Shown here: positions 35,698 through 46,445 of the stretch, one piece after another | Layout of the letters: every line of letters begins with the position of its first letter | Numbering within the stretch: the stretch's first letter is position 1 | Assembly: GCF_037126465.1 (NCBI RefSeq) | Contig: NC_088209.1 | Coordinates: forward strand, 9,122,052 to 9,186,051 | Direction: 5' to 3' | DNA from: Ornithodoros turicata | Lineage: Eukaryota > Arthropoda > Arachnida > Ixodida > Argasidae | DNA length: 64,000 bases | Made by a program: the position numbers and the translations under genes | The notes under the pieces: model-generated | What the model saw: only the letters and a program-made list of their open reading frames with translations | Told to the model about the DNA's origin: nothing | Database searches by the model: none

Positions 35698-36405
35698 CGC
35701 CATTGCATAGGCCCCGCACACGAAGCCCTCAACCAGGGATTACTTTCTTTCTTTAAAATATCGGGTATGCACTTAATGGTGTGAAACAGCCTCCGCGATG
35801 TGCCTTTGCCCCGCACACCCCTAGCACCGGCCCTGCTTTAAAGACAGAATCTGATGGCAAAACTCGATCAAAGCCAGCCAACATTCGAACCGTATCGCTC
35901 CTAAGTGGGCGAGATGTGATGGGCGTACACCGATAGACGAGTTCCGAAAATCCCAGCGTGCTTAGCGCCGCTTTGAACTGTGGGAGTTTACTAATACGAA
36001 AGAAACGGGTGGCCTCCAAACTGTTCCGATTTCTCCCGTACCGGTCCACTGTCCACGACGTGTCAGGGTCAGCGAAAGCGATATGTGTGAAGGATTGTTC
36101 TTCGTTCCCCCGCTCAGCAAGCGCTCAGGATGCAACGCGTGCGCAAAGAGGACTGGGATTTTCTGAACTCGTCTATTGTGCGGCGCTTTGCGTCTAAAGT
36201 GTTACAGCTGTGGCGTACGCCATACGCGTTTTCAACAATGGGAACACAGAAAGACATCAGTCTGAGTGCAGGATGGTGATGACAGTGTAACGGAGTGGTG
36301 TTCTCTTTTTACGGTGTAGTTTGTACAGGTGGGGGCAAAAGTTTACGAAACTCGCGCGCGTCGTGCTTTCTCTTCGCTGCGACACCCTAACGGTTGCCGG
36401 AAGCA
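35698..36405. other. Unassigned stretch
   Basis: No gene recognised. Around 36210-36235 are GGCGTACGCC- and GTTTTCAACA-like pieces of a foldback MITE, too short to delimit. Confidence 0.3.
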
Positions 36406-36641
36406 CACTCTGAAAAATGAACTTCACCACATAGCACGCTCCTAGCAACCATCACCCCGAATGACAACTTTCTCGCCCTAGATTTGTTGAAAACGGGAGG
36501 AGGAGCCTATTTTGTGCCATTATGCACGACACAAAATAGGCTCCTCCACCCGTTTTCAACAAATCAGGGGCGAGAACGTTGTCATTTGGGATGGTGGTTG
36601 GCTAGGAGCGTGCTATGTGGTGAAGTTCATTTTTCAGAGTG
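36406..36641. mobile_element. Foldback MITE, subfamily A (236 bp), CA-flanked
   Basis: The ends read CACTCTGAAAAATG and CATTTTTCAGAGTG: the T to G change in one end is matched by A to C in the other, so the variant end pair stayed complementary. CA on both sides (36404-36405, 36642-36643). Confidence 0.93.
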
Positions 36642-36662
36642 CAGGTGAGTTCACTGTTTAGG

Positions 36663-36830
36663 AGGGGGGGAGGGATATATTTATTAGACGAAAAGAAAAA
36701 AAAACGGGGTAAAGGTCAGCCAAACGGGACGTCGGCTTGCTATTCCGGAAATAAATAAGTAAATAAAATTAAGAAATAAGACATAAATAAAAAGAAAAGA
36801 AAAGAATGAAAGAAAGGGGGAGGAGGGGTT
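36663..36830 (-). mobile_element. LINE 3' end fragment
   Basis: On the minus strand: T-rich tract, CCGGAATAGCAAGCCGACGT, TTTGGCTGACC, poly(T) and AATAAATATATCCC, matching the 3'UTR order at 12774-13247 and 33881-34397. No coding part recognised. Confidence 0.65.
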
Positions 36831-36875
36831 GGAGCGACACGCTGTGGTAGTTGCGGTGCCGCCTGGGTGCGCCTG

Positions 36876-37111
36876 CACTGTTAAAACAGCACTTCACCAC
36901 ATAGCACGCTCCTAGCCAACCATCATTCCGAATAATATCATTCTGTGTCATGATTTGTTCAAAACAGGGGGAGGCGCATATCTGGGACAAGATAATCTGT
37001 CCCAGATAGGCGCCTCCTCTCATTTTCAACAAATCATTGCACAGAATGATATCATTCAGAATGATGGTTGGCTAGGAGCGTGCTATGTGGTGAAGTTCTG
37101 TTTTAACAGTG
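36876..37111. mobile_element. Foldback MITE, subfamily C (236 bp), TG-flanked
   Basis: CACTGTTAAAACAG end, CTGGGACAAGATAATC centre and TG on both sides (36874-36875, 37112-37113). Confidence 0.92.
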
Positions 37112-37146
37112 TGGGATGGAACCTACCGCTGTTTGTCACTAACAGC

Positions 37147-38209
37147 CAGTAATGGGCAGAGTATCAAGTACTCAAGTAGTACTTTAAGTACATTTCTGTG
37201 TACTTGTACTTTACTTTAAGTACATTTTGAATCGTGTACCTTGTACCGTACTTACAGTACTTTTTCCGAGTACTTTCCCATCAAGTACTCAAGTACCCAA
37301 ACTTGGACTACAGACAAAAAATCACAAAGGAGTATCAAAAATGCATGAAAGGAGTATCAAAATGCAAAATGACAACAAGAAAACGAAAACACACAGATAG
37401 CGCTATCTGTGTGTTTTCGTCTTCTTGCCGTCATTTTAGCGCTTTTAGCGGGATGCAGTACCAAGAGTTCCAGTCTGACATTGCGTCAAAAAGGATTTTC
37501 GAGTGCTGTTAAAGAGCATATTTGTTGAAGAAAATTTATTGTTGAGAGGCTCAAAATGTTGAAAAAGTATAAACGCGTCTAAGATTATGTGTTATGATTA
37601 CGAATGGAATGCAAAGACACGCACACATTATGACACTGCAACCGGCAGCACAATGACTTGGTCAATTGGCATTTCATTTCTCCCATATGCGGGGTTCTAT
37701 GCTTTTTTTTATATAGTTTCCTTCATTTGCAATTAATAATCGTATCACAATGTGTGATTGCATTACATGATGAACACTCTGAAAGACACACATGCTTTAA
37801 TTTTTACATTTCACGTTTTTTTAATTGGTCACATGGATTACATTGCTGCAGATCACAGTCGTATAAAAATGATGGCTTACATTGTCTTCATCATTCTTTA
37901 CCTGGTTCATATTATCTTTTTAAACATGTTGTATTTCAAAAAGCAGCATGGAATGCCCAGAAATATATAATCTCCGTTGGCCTGTACTTTTTTCCCTCGA
38001 AATTTCCTAGCAATTTACAACAAATTGATTCCTACAAATTAAATTCGCAATGCACTTGATGAATACTTCAAGTACTTTGCCTAATACTTTGTACTTTACT
38101 TGAAATACAATTGGAATTGTGTACTTTGTGCTGTACTTGAAGTACTAATGATGCCAGGTACTTGGTACTTTACTTCAGGTATAATTTTGAGGTACTTTGC
38201 CCATCACTG
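37147..38209. mobile_element. hAT element with AAGTACT-filled ends (1.06 kb)
   Basis: The ends are CAGTAATGGGCAGAGTA and TACTTTGCCCATCACTG. The 8-bp flanks CTAACAGC and CCAACAGC match at seven of eight bases, indicating a hAT-type target duplication. About 150 bp at each side are composed of variants of AAGTACTT (TCAAGTACTC, TTAAGTACAT). The middle (37380-38040) is AT-rich, with a hairpin around GATAGCGCTATC. ORF 37658-38059 (133 codons) is hydrophobic and shows no transposase motif. Confidence 0.8.
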
Positions 38210-38459
38210 CCAACAGCACACCCTTCCACCCCTCCGAAACAGTGAACTCACACGCTTCCGACGGTCGCTAGAGTGCCGTACCGACGAAAACGTACGCCGC
38301 TCGCCGTGTTCCGTAAACTTTTGTCCCAACCTGTGCCACTCCTCAGGCAATGGAGACAGGTGAGAGAAGAAAAGTGCAAACTGGGTAGAAACATTTACCC
38401 GGTAGGGTTTCATACAGAAGCAATCAATCGAGCGCAAAGTGCGACGACGGCCCACTTCA

Positions 38460-38565
38460 AACATGACGCACTCCTAGCCACATCGTCGATCACTCCGAAT
38501 CACCTCGTTCTCTCTCCTGATTTGTTGAAAACGCCCGAGGGGCGTACGCCTCTTTGCAGTTACGC
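38460..38565. mobile_element. Half relic of a foldback MITE
   Basis: GACGCACTCCTAGCC, CTCCTGATTTGTTGAAAACG and GGCGTACGCC represent one arm. It directly precedes the next, complete copy. Confidence 0.6.
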
Positions 38566-38567
38566 TA

Positions 38568-38817
38568 AACTCTTAGAAATGAACTTCACCGCATAGCAAG
38601 CTCCTAGCCAACCATCATCTCGAATAATATAATTGTCTGCCCTTATTTGTTGAAAACGGGAGGCGTACGCCTTTTTGTGACAATTATAAGCAGCATAAGT
38701 GTCACAAAAAAAAGGCGTACGTCCCCCGTTTTCAATAAATCAGGGCAGATAACGATATCATTCGAGATGATGGTTGGCTAGGAGCGTGCTATGCGGCGCA
38801 GTTCATTTCTAAAAGTG
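38568..38817. mobile_element. Foldback MITE, subfamily B (250 bp)
   Basis: TA-flanked (38566-38567, 38818-38819), with AACTCTTAGAAATG (first base changed) and CATTTCTAAAAGTG ends, and loop arms TTGTGACAATTATAAG / ATAAGTGTCACAAA. A poly(A) run follows at 38826-38842. Confidence 0.9.
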
Positions 38818-38842
38818 TAGCTGTAAAAAAAAAAAAAAAAAA

Positions 38843-40080
38843 GAGGGGGTGTCAATATCAGCTCTCCGTGTTTGCCACAAATAGCTGTTGCACCGCGATT
38901 TCCGCGAATCACAGGAGGTAGTAAATTGCCACACGGGCGGAACAAATGACATATTGACTGATACTCGACTGACTATAGGTACAATAGCATTACGGTTTCG
39001 AATGACATTATATCCACCAAGCGCATGCCATTTTGTAGTCACATTAAACGCGATGATGTCGATGCCACCCTTTTGGCGCTGTCATGCGTTCTTTTGCTTC
39101 CTTTGTCAGTGAAAATTTCAAACAACTCCGCCCAACGTGTCGTGTTGTCTTTTTTTGTTCCGTGTCTCAGGTTTTATCGTCGTTTTTATAATGTACCAGC
39201 TCGCCTGCACTTGTGCACTTCTTCCATTGATCCCCCCATTCCTTCATCAAAGAACATTCGTCTATCTCACGTTATGAAATAACCTTGTTCCGCACGGCGC
39301 AAAGTGGTTTTATGCGAGAAGTACAGACAATGAGAGTGAAAGCATCGGCATTTTATCGGCGAATGAGTTGTGGCGATCTCATTAGGTAGAAACTGTCATT
39401 CGGACGAAAGCAATTACATATCTCCATGTGACATCGCAAGGACGACGTTAAGTGGTAAGACATTAGACACTTAACGCCATAATGTCACGTGGCAGCTCTT
39501 TCCTGAAGGCGGTAAAAGTATCACGTGACAAGACTTGAAGAGCTTTGCTCACTACGAGGTCCACCCGATACAAAGTGGGTATCCTCCCAGATCATCATCA
39601 AAAGAAAAACGTACGGGGAAAATCTGACCGACGTGGAAAAAGGTGTCTTCCCAATCTACCGAATCCCAACTCCCCGAATGTATTGAAGGCCGGGAGACAG
39701 CCTTAATCCTTTGAACTCCAAATGGACTGTACCAACCGGCCGAATGACCGGCATGTCCATTCCCAATAGACCTCTCCCTGTTTGGAGACAAATGACGTCA
39801 TAGTGTTCGACAGCGCCACCAATTTGGTAGACTTGAACTACGCTCGAAGCTAGGGGCGAACAAGGTCACGCCCGAAAGCCACGGTTTTGAGGAGATTACG
39901 ATGGTACCTGAAAGGGACGCGACCTTCTGTCCTACTTTTCTTTCAATAGGAGGCAGCGAACAAGTGCCCATTCGTGGAACCTAGCCCTCCCCTTCCGATT
40001 TGTTTCGGTTTCAGTCTGTCTACCAAAGTCATGATGACGTTTCTCGGGTAGAGGTCTATCCGCTGAATTTACCTCGCTAC
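38843..40080. other. Unassigned stretch
   Basis: It contains a small hairpin at 39454-39478 (CGTTAAGTG / CACTTAACG). No gene or TE ends recognised. Confidence 0.3.
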
Positions 40081-40084
40081 CTTG

Positions 40085-40520
40085 GCTTAGTGACTAAGAT
40101 AATCGAAACTGGGAGGTGACACGGCTGCCTTGGGTATTTACGCTGGGTTCTCCTCAGCTGTCGGTAAGGTTCCCTATGAAGTTGGCCCAGGAGGTACAGT
40201 CCTCCCAGGGCAACGTGCCTTCCGCAACACCGGAAAGTAGGTCGGTTGGCCAAGCAAGCAAGGAGGTCGCCTATTCGATTGTTCGTGGAATGTTGTGTTC
40301 TTCCTACGATGATGGCGTTTCAAGCCGAAACTGGGAGATGACACCGATTCAACTATCTGGGTGTTTTCGCCGGGTTTTCCTCAGACGCTTTAAGACAAAT
40401 GTTGCCACAGTTCCCTGTGAAGTCTGCCCAGGACGCACAATACCCCTGAGGTTAACGTGACGTTGCCCGCCTGAGCGTGGCCGACTACGGCAAGCAGTTC
40501 CGTCGCCGCAACTAGCACCT
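40085..40520 (+). mobile_element. Two adjacent decayed SINE copies
   Basis: GAAACTGGGAGGTGACACGG then TGGGTATTTACGCTGGG and TTGGCCCAGGAGGTACAG form the first (about 40085-40210). GAAACTGGGAGATGACACCG then GTTTTCCTCAGACGC, GTTGCCACAGTTCCC and GGCCGACTACGGCAAGCAG form the second (about 40325-40505). Both lack a clear A box. Confidence 0.65.
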
Positions 40521-41382
40521 ACGTTCCTCTCACATGGAGTGCTTTCATTACCTTCATTCATTGGTTAATAATTGGCCTTGAAATCATCCTCATATCCAGT
40601 CACAAGGTTGCGACAGGATCTCTCACGATAGTCACGCAGAGCTCGCAGGTGCTAAGTGCATAGACCAATACGAGCCGTAATCAAATATCTGGTTTAAAAA
40701 ACAACACTTAAAGCTTAATAGTTTAGAGTGTATCGCAATGAAATGGACACTGGAGAGATTTATTTTCTTACTCTAAATTATGAAATTACGAAACAACGCG
40801 CGTATTGTTAATGAAAGAATGATAAAAATACATGCGAGATGGTGGCAAGGATACAATACGAAAAAAACATTAGACCAGGAAACGTTAAGATATCACACAG
40901 AAACAAGAAACACATATGTGAAGTTTGATACGGAGACGATCCCTTACTCTTGCTGTGGATAAATTTGTCGTCTGTCTATTCGACAGATCTACTCCTAATT
41001 ATTTATCATGTTTGTGCGCTCCTTCGCTACGTTTCCTAGTCTATTGTAATTTACTATATACAACGACAATATCTGTTGCATCGTTTTATAGCCAGCTAGC
41101 TGCAGTGTGCCATGTGCGTTGCGTCATTTTTCAACACCATGTGTAGTTCTCCGTCTATATAGTCCACTCAGTGATGGTTGATTGCTTGATTGATTGATGG
41201 ATTGGTAAAAGAAAAACGGAGATGATTCAGCTGGAGCCATTGGACATTTCCTCATCGTGCAAGATGTCCGCTCCCGCAGCTTTCCTATTTAGATCATTTT
41301 TCGCCATACCGAAACCGCCGAAGAGCTCATGCATCCTTTCCCAGCTAGCCGAAAGGCGTTGACTTTCCCTTCACAGATAATC
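40521..41382. other. Unassigned AT-rich stretch
   Basis: A (TTGA) microsatellite, ATTGCTTGATTGATTGATGG, lies near 41180. No gene was recognised. Confidence 0.3.
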
Positions 41383-41527
41383 TGCCCTGATTTGTTGAAA
41401 ACGAGAGGCGTGCGCCTTTTTGTGATCCTTATGCTGTTCATAATTATCGCAAAAAAGGCGTACGCCCCCCCCCCCCCGATGTTTGGAATTCTGGACAAAC
41501 AACCGGCACGGATATATTCTTAGAGTG
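41383..41527. mobile_element. Truncated foldback MITE, subfamily B
   Basis: It starts inside the left arm (ATCTGCCCTGATTTGTTG), has the GCGTGCGCCTTTTTGTGA and GGCGTACGCC inner arms, a poly(C) run, and a right end TTCTTAGAGTG. The TA after it (41528-41529) also flanks the next element. Confidence 0.7.
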
Positions 41528-41544
41528 TACACTCTTAGAAATGA

Positions 41545-41944
41545 TGGTGGTGGTGGTGGTGATGGTGAAAGGGCTTGCCGTTGTCGGCCTCACGTATGTG
41601 GGCGACGTCACGACTGAGGCCCTGGGGAAATGTGCGTCCTGGGCCGACTTCTACACTGTTAAAACAGAACTTCACCACATAGCACGCTCCCAGCCAACCA
41701 TCATTCCGAAGTATATCATTCTGTGCATTGATTTGTTGAAATTGGGAGGAGGCGCCTATCTGGGACAGATTATCTTGTCCCAGATAGGCGCCTCCCTCCT
41801 GTTTTGAACAAATCGTGACACAGAATGATATCATTCGGTATGATGGTTGGCTAGGAGCGTGCTATGTGGTGAAGTTCTGTTTTAACAGTGTAGGGGAACT
41901 GTGCCGACATATGTCTGAAAGCGTCTGAGGAAAACCCAGGAAAA
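41545..41944 (-). mobile_element. Headless SINE inserted in a foldback MITE
   Basis: In its own orientation it runs CTTTTCCTGGGTTTTCC ... GTCGGCACAGTTCCC ... to a CACCACCACCACCA tail. Without the nested C element (41654-41890 plus one TA) it is about 161 bp. The 5' end falls in the same module as the SINE at 53506. Confidence 0.85.
41654..41890. mobile_element. Foldback MITE, subfamily C (237 bp), inserted in a SINE
   Basis: It splits the SINE sequence GACTTCTA / GGGGAACTGTGCC with TA on both sides (41652-41653, 41891-41892). Other SINE copies read GACTTCTAAGGGAAC, so the empty site had a single TA. This shows directly that TA is a target duplication. Confidence 0.93.
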
Positions 41945-42187
41945 GAAATGAACTTCACCGCATAGCACGCTCCTAGCCAACCATCATCTCGAATGATATC
42001 GTTATCTGCCCTGATTTGCTGAAAACGGGAGGCGTACGCCATTTTTGTGACAATTATGAACCGCATAAGTGTCACAAAAAAGGCGTACGCCTACCGTTTT
42101 GAACAAATCAAGGCACATAGCGATATCATTCGAGATGATGGTTGGCTAGGAGCGTGCTATGCGGTGAAGTTCATTTTTAAGAGTGTA

Positions 42188-44112
42188 GCATTAATGCACC
42201 GCATCTTCCAGCATTGTAGGCTACGAGGAGCAAGTTTATCTCTATGCTTCGATAATCGTCTCAAGCCGGAGAAGGTTGTATAAAGCACGGGGTTTTCTCC
42301 GCCTGCTGGTCCATTGCGCGGCGAGGGTAAACTTAGAAAGGATTAAATCTTGTCGTCTCTGGAATAAGAGTACCTTTCTGGCAGCGCAGCTCTTCTAATC
42401 ACTGAGAGAGCATCTGCTTGGTGGTCGCCCACTTCTATCGATTACTTTTTGGATTAATCGATGCTCGTTCCATTACAACCGGGCAAAAAGGCACCGACTG
42501 ATTCGCTTTCGACGCGGGATATACCTGGCTCTTTTTGTGCCCTTCCTCGCCAATGGCTACCGGAAGTTCTAGCGGTATACGTCATTTATTCGACACCGAC
42601 CGCGTCAGTTTGCTTATTTTTGGTGCAAAATATGCGCATTTATGTTTCGCGGTGCTAACAACAAACCAAAAAGAGACAAACAAAACATACATGGTGGCGA
42701 AAACTGCGCATGGCTGCTCTAATTAATGCTTGTAACGTGCGTAACCATTTCAAAACCCAATTGCCCCCGATTATTTCCTGCCGAATCGATTTAGGACCAT
42801 TTGTGTCAAACCAGATCTCTCCCCCAATTCCAATCACGTAACAGACTGTTTTACCATGTATCACGGGCACCAGTTAGTTCTAGCGATCTATATACGAATG
42901 CGTGATGTCGATAGTTGTTGAGTGCAACAATAAGTATGCAAAACACATTTGATGTAACAACATGTGCTGCTGGTCCCTATTAAATGGCGAGGTATGTGCC
43001 CCCCCCCCTCTCGTATGTTTCACCAACATATATGCAATTTACCCGCGGACGGCTTGCTGGACAGAAAGCAACACGTATGTAAGTCCGTCGAACACAAACG
43101 TCGGGGGGCGCCCGAACTTCGCAGAGACCAGAAAACACACGACCACTTCGTAGCTTTGAAATGAGACGACTATTTTATTTACAAAAAGAAGGGACAGACA
43201 GAGGCACCAGAAACAGTGACCAGATGCGCCTCTCGGAAGACGTTGCTTTGGGTATCAGGTTACACTGACCCACTCGGGGACGTTCCAACGAGGGGTGCAG
43301 GTGCAGTGCCCCATAAATAACATGAACTGGTTGACAAGCCCCCGTGGCTCACATGAACAGTCGAAAAAAAAAAAAAAACAGTTGACTGGCATCGTCAACA
43401 ACATTCTCCATTACGTTATTACACGTTGTGATATTCGCCACACGTAACAACCGGATCACCTACCCGAATGTTTCGGTAGCATCCAATTTCACTTGGAATT
43501 ACAGATTGAAATATAGCAAAATATAGAAGTTATATTGAAATATAGCTTTTTTCCCTCCCCGACACCGGTTAAGGCATTTCGCTCGAAAAAGTCAGACCGT
43601 AATCACGAAGCTCCCCCATCAGGTTGCCCGCGCATGTGCGCTATTTTATCGGATTACGTTTTCCAAGTTCCATCGAAACAGGTGCTTTCCTGCATGTAGA
43701 AATGGGTGGCTGCGATGCACGTTCTATAAGACACCGCGGAAAATCTCCTCCTCGCCGCCAGAAATCGATATCGCCAATGTCGTCGGGGAGAAAGTGTTCC
43801 TTCCCGGATCATATTCCGCCATGGAAACAGTTTGCTCTTCGGGTTGGTGCTCGTTCGAGACATGAGTTACAAAGGGGGGATTGCTATCGCATCGTCACGG
43901 CCAGCGTATTGGAAGGTCTGCTGCGATGCGAACACAGACGACAGTCATACAAAGTGATATGGGCTCCAATTTTTTTGATGCGACACAAATTCCTCAAGTT
44001 TGCACGACACTTAGAGAAGGTAATGGTGAAGCACAGGAACCGTCGGCACACAAGACGAAATGGGAAGACGAATGGAACTTGCTCTTTTCTTTCAAGTTTA
44101 AAGTCTCTCTAC
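42188..44112. other. Unassigned stretch, poly(C) and poly(A) runs
   Basis: Homopolymer runs occur near 43000 and 43365. The 173-codon ORF 43624-44145 (plus) has basic Arg/Lys-rich content and no recognisable domain; its last codons overlap a hAT MITE, so it is not a conserved gene as it stands. Confidence 0.3.
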
Positions 44113-44120
44113 CTTATCAC

Positions 44121-44553
44121 TAGGGTACCGCATTTTCGGTTTTAATCGGAAAACAACCAAAAACATACGCCAGGTAAGTTTACCTTCATTTGGTTTTAAT
44201 CCAAAAATAAAAATCATCGAATACAGAGGGACATTCCAGGAATAATGACAGAAAAAAAAAAAAAATTGCAGCACATGCACAAGCAAGTTGTCGATGCAGA
44301 TTATAAAACCGTACAGAAATATACGATGGTCGTGAAAGATGTCCGTTTACGTTTTCGTTAGCCGTAAAACGCCACCGCAGCTACGTCGTGCGGAAATTAC
44401 ATTGGATTTCTATTCGCCGATAACTGTCAGGTAAACCACGTACACGCTAGGAAAAAACATCGAAAAACGCCGATTTCGTGGAAATCAATAACGCCGAAAA
44501 ACATACGCTCGGAATCAGCCCAAAAATAAAAATCGAAAACGCGGAACCCTATA
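44121..44553. mobile_element. hAT-type MITE with exact 8-bp duplication (433 bp)
   Basis: TAGGGTACCGCATTTTCGG and CGAAAACGCGGAACCCTATA are inverted ends. CTTATCAC flanks both sides exactly (44113-44120, 44554-44561). The interior repeats CGAAAA / AAACATACGC motifs. No ORF. Confidence 0.8.
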
Positions 44554-45099
44554 CTTATCACTTCACTCGTGAGGGTAAAAGACGCTTCACTTATGCGTCT
44601 ATCTTTTCCCAATTTTTCTATTAAGATACAGCTTCGTATCCCTGTTAATCCTTGTTTTCAAATGACATTTCATCTCCGTTTTATCGTGTCGTTCCGATTC
44701 TCGTCGTCCGTGTTCGCCTCACTTCAGGTTTCGTGCGAAGTCATGTACTTACTGTCCCATTGTGCAATTTTGGAACGTCCTCTTTATTATGCCAAGGGCG
44801 CATAAAAACGCGAACATCATGGAGTACATTGAGAAAACAGTTCAGTTCTGACTGCATTCCCCTACGGAGGGTCAGTTACACATGAGGGAAAACAGGGTAA
44901 CGTTAACTGCAGATAGTGCATCATGAACTCGAAAAAAAACAACAAAAATGCTATGGTTCCCAAGCACATCAGTTGATGAAAAAACAGCGAGTGCGCGTGG
45001 CGGTCACGTTGACGATTGATTGATTGATTGATTTGATTGATTGATGGCGGTCACGTTGACGAAAGCGCAATGTCGGCGCAGTGTAGTATGGAAGCACAC
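44554..45099. other. Unassigned stretch with GATT microsatellite
   Basis: A TTGA/GATT tandem lies at 45013-45042. No gene recognised. Confidence 0.3.
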
Positions 45100-45345
45100 T
45101 TGGGGCTTAATCGCTTCATCGTCGTTACGGTCGTTGCAAGCTAACGAGTGGCGGGAAATTCAAAAAGGTTGGCACGTGACACATTGCATGTGACGTGTAC
45201 CACGGCCTTCACGTATCGCGCGAAGAGCGCCGTGCACGTGTTTTATCACGTGCCCACCTTTTTCAATTTGCCGCCCGTCTTTTTGAATTTCCCGCCACTC
45301 GTTAGCTTGTAACGACCGTAACGACGATGAAGCGATTAAGCCCCC
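45100..45345. repeat. Foldback repeat with 75-85-bp arms
   Basis: GGGGCTTAATCGCTTCATCG and CGATGAAGCGATTAAGCCCC mark the outer arms; AACGAGTGGCGGGAAATTC and GAATTTCCCGCCACTCGTT follow inward. The centre is CACGTG-rich. Just right of it, GAGTTTGATTCC and GCGACCGG resemble a tRNA B-box region, so the block may be linked to a tRNA-derived repeat. Confidence 0.6.
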
Positions 45346-45571
45346 AGATCGGCTATCAGACAGGTGTGAGTTTGATTCCTGCGACCGGTACTCGCTCATT
45401 TCAGCTTGAAAAAAATTAAGGTAAGAGAGATAACGCTTTTAAGCGTGAAATATCGAAAATATTGTCACGTTTACATCGATTGGTAGCATTATAGAGTTAC
45501 GTGAAACCGTAAGCAAGTTGACAATGATACGTTAACGAATCAGTCCATTTTAAAATACGCGTTCTTTTGTT

Positions 45572-46022
45572 AGATGGGTAGAAATCCAGCGAACCGGTAG
45601 AGATGTAGGAAGGGAGTTGCCTCAGGACAGAAGCCGCCGGTATTTCGAACAGAGACTGTTCTTCTTCTGGGCACCGTCCTCATCATTGGCATGGTATTTA
45701 AAGGGTTAGGTGTGACGTGTTTAAAGATTCATGCGAATTGTCGGTCAATAGCCCTAGGGAAAGACAGGATCCGTACGGACTTCTACGGCCGGAGTGAATG
45801 GCTGCTTTGCACACTCTAACAAAGCAGCCATTCACTCCGGCCGTAGAAGCCCGTACGGACCCTTTCTTCCCTCCGGGCTGTTGACCCACAATTCGCATGA
45901 ACCTTTAAACACGTCACACCTAACCCTTTAAATACCATGCCAATGATGAGGACGGTGCCCAGAAGAAGAACAGTCTCTGTTCGAAATATCGACGGCTTCT
46001 GTCTTGAGGCAACTCCCTTCCT
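45572..46022. mobile_element. Penelope-like element, second inverted dimer
   Basis: The left arm (45572-45808) starts with the full 3' end read inward, AGATGGGTAGAAATCCAGCG; the right arm (45819-46022) is the mirror and stops at AACTCCCTTCCT. The centre is CACACTCTAA. Arm sequence matches the 3' terminal 240 bp of 21432-22824. GCGTTCTTTTGTT (45559-45571) and GCGTTCTTTTTTTGTT (46023-46038) look like a target duplication with a T-run length change. No coding part. Confidence 0.8.
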
Positions 46023-46267
46023 GCGTTCTTTTTTTGTTTGTTTCGACGACACTGTTGCTCTGCACGTCATGTTTTTTTTTAGGGACAATACCGGTGTAGA
46101 GACATCCCAATATGCTAAAACTTGCCATTTTTTCATACCTAAACCGCTTCACAAATACTCCGGGCACACTGTCGACCATCGTACCGAATATTACCGTTCG
46201 CTGGTCCGATTTATTGGAAGCATGAGGCGTGTGCCTTGTTTGGACAATTTACATTCGGCATTTATCA

Positions 46268-46445
46268 AGAGAGAGGTGGTGGTGGTGGTGCAAATGGCGA
46301 AAAGGCTCGCCGTTATCGACCTCACGGAGGTGGGAAACGTCACGAGTGACGGCCCTGGGAAATGTGCGTCGTGGGCCGACTTCTAAGGGAACTGTGCCGA
46401 CACATGTCTGAAAGCGTCTGAGAAAAACCCAGGAAAAACCGCAGA
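46268..46445 (-). mobile_element. SINE copy
   Basis: On the minus strand: CTGCGGTTTTTCCTGGG, GTGTCGGCACAGTTCCC, GTCGGCCCACGACGCAC, and a CACCACCACCACC tail. The tRNA head is missing except for GTGCTGTCTG. Confidence 0.75.

Larger units (their letters stand above)
41530..42185. mobile_element. Foldback MITE, subfamily B, split by a SINE that is itself split by a C element
   Basis: Left piece CACTCTTAGAAATGA (41530-41544) and right piece from 41945 (GAAATGAACTTCACC) to 42185, with TA outside (41528-41529, 42186-42187). The seven bases GAAATGA occur on both sides of the SINE as its target duplication. The right piece has the usual subfamily B inner arms and loop. Confidence 0.85.

Noticed and set aside
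43624..44145. Longest ORF in the window (173 codons, plus)
   Set aside because: No recognisable domain, and the last codons run into the target duplication and end of a hAT MITE at 44113-44145.
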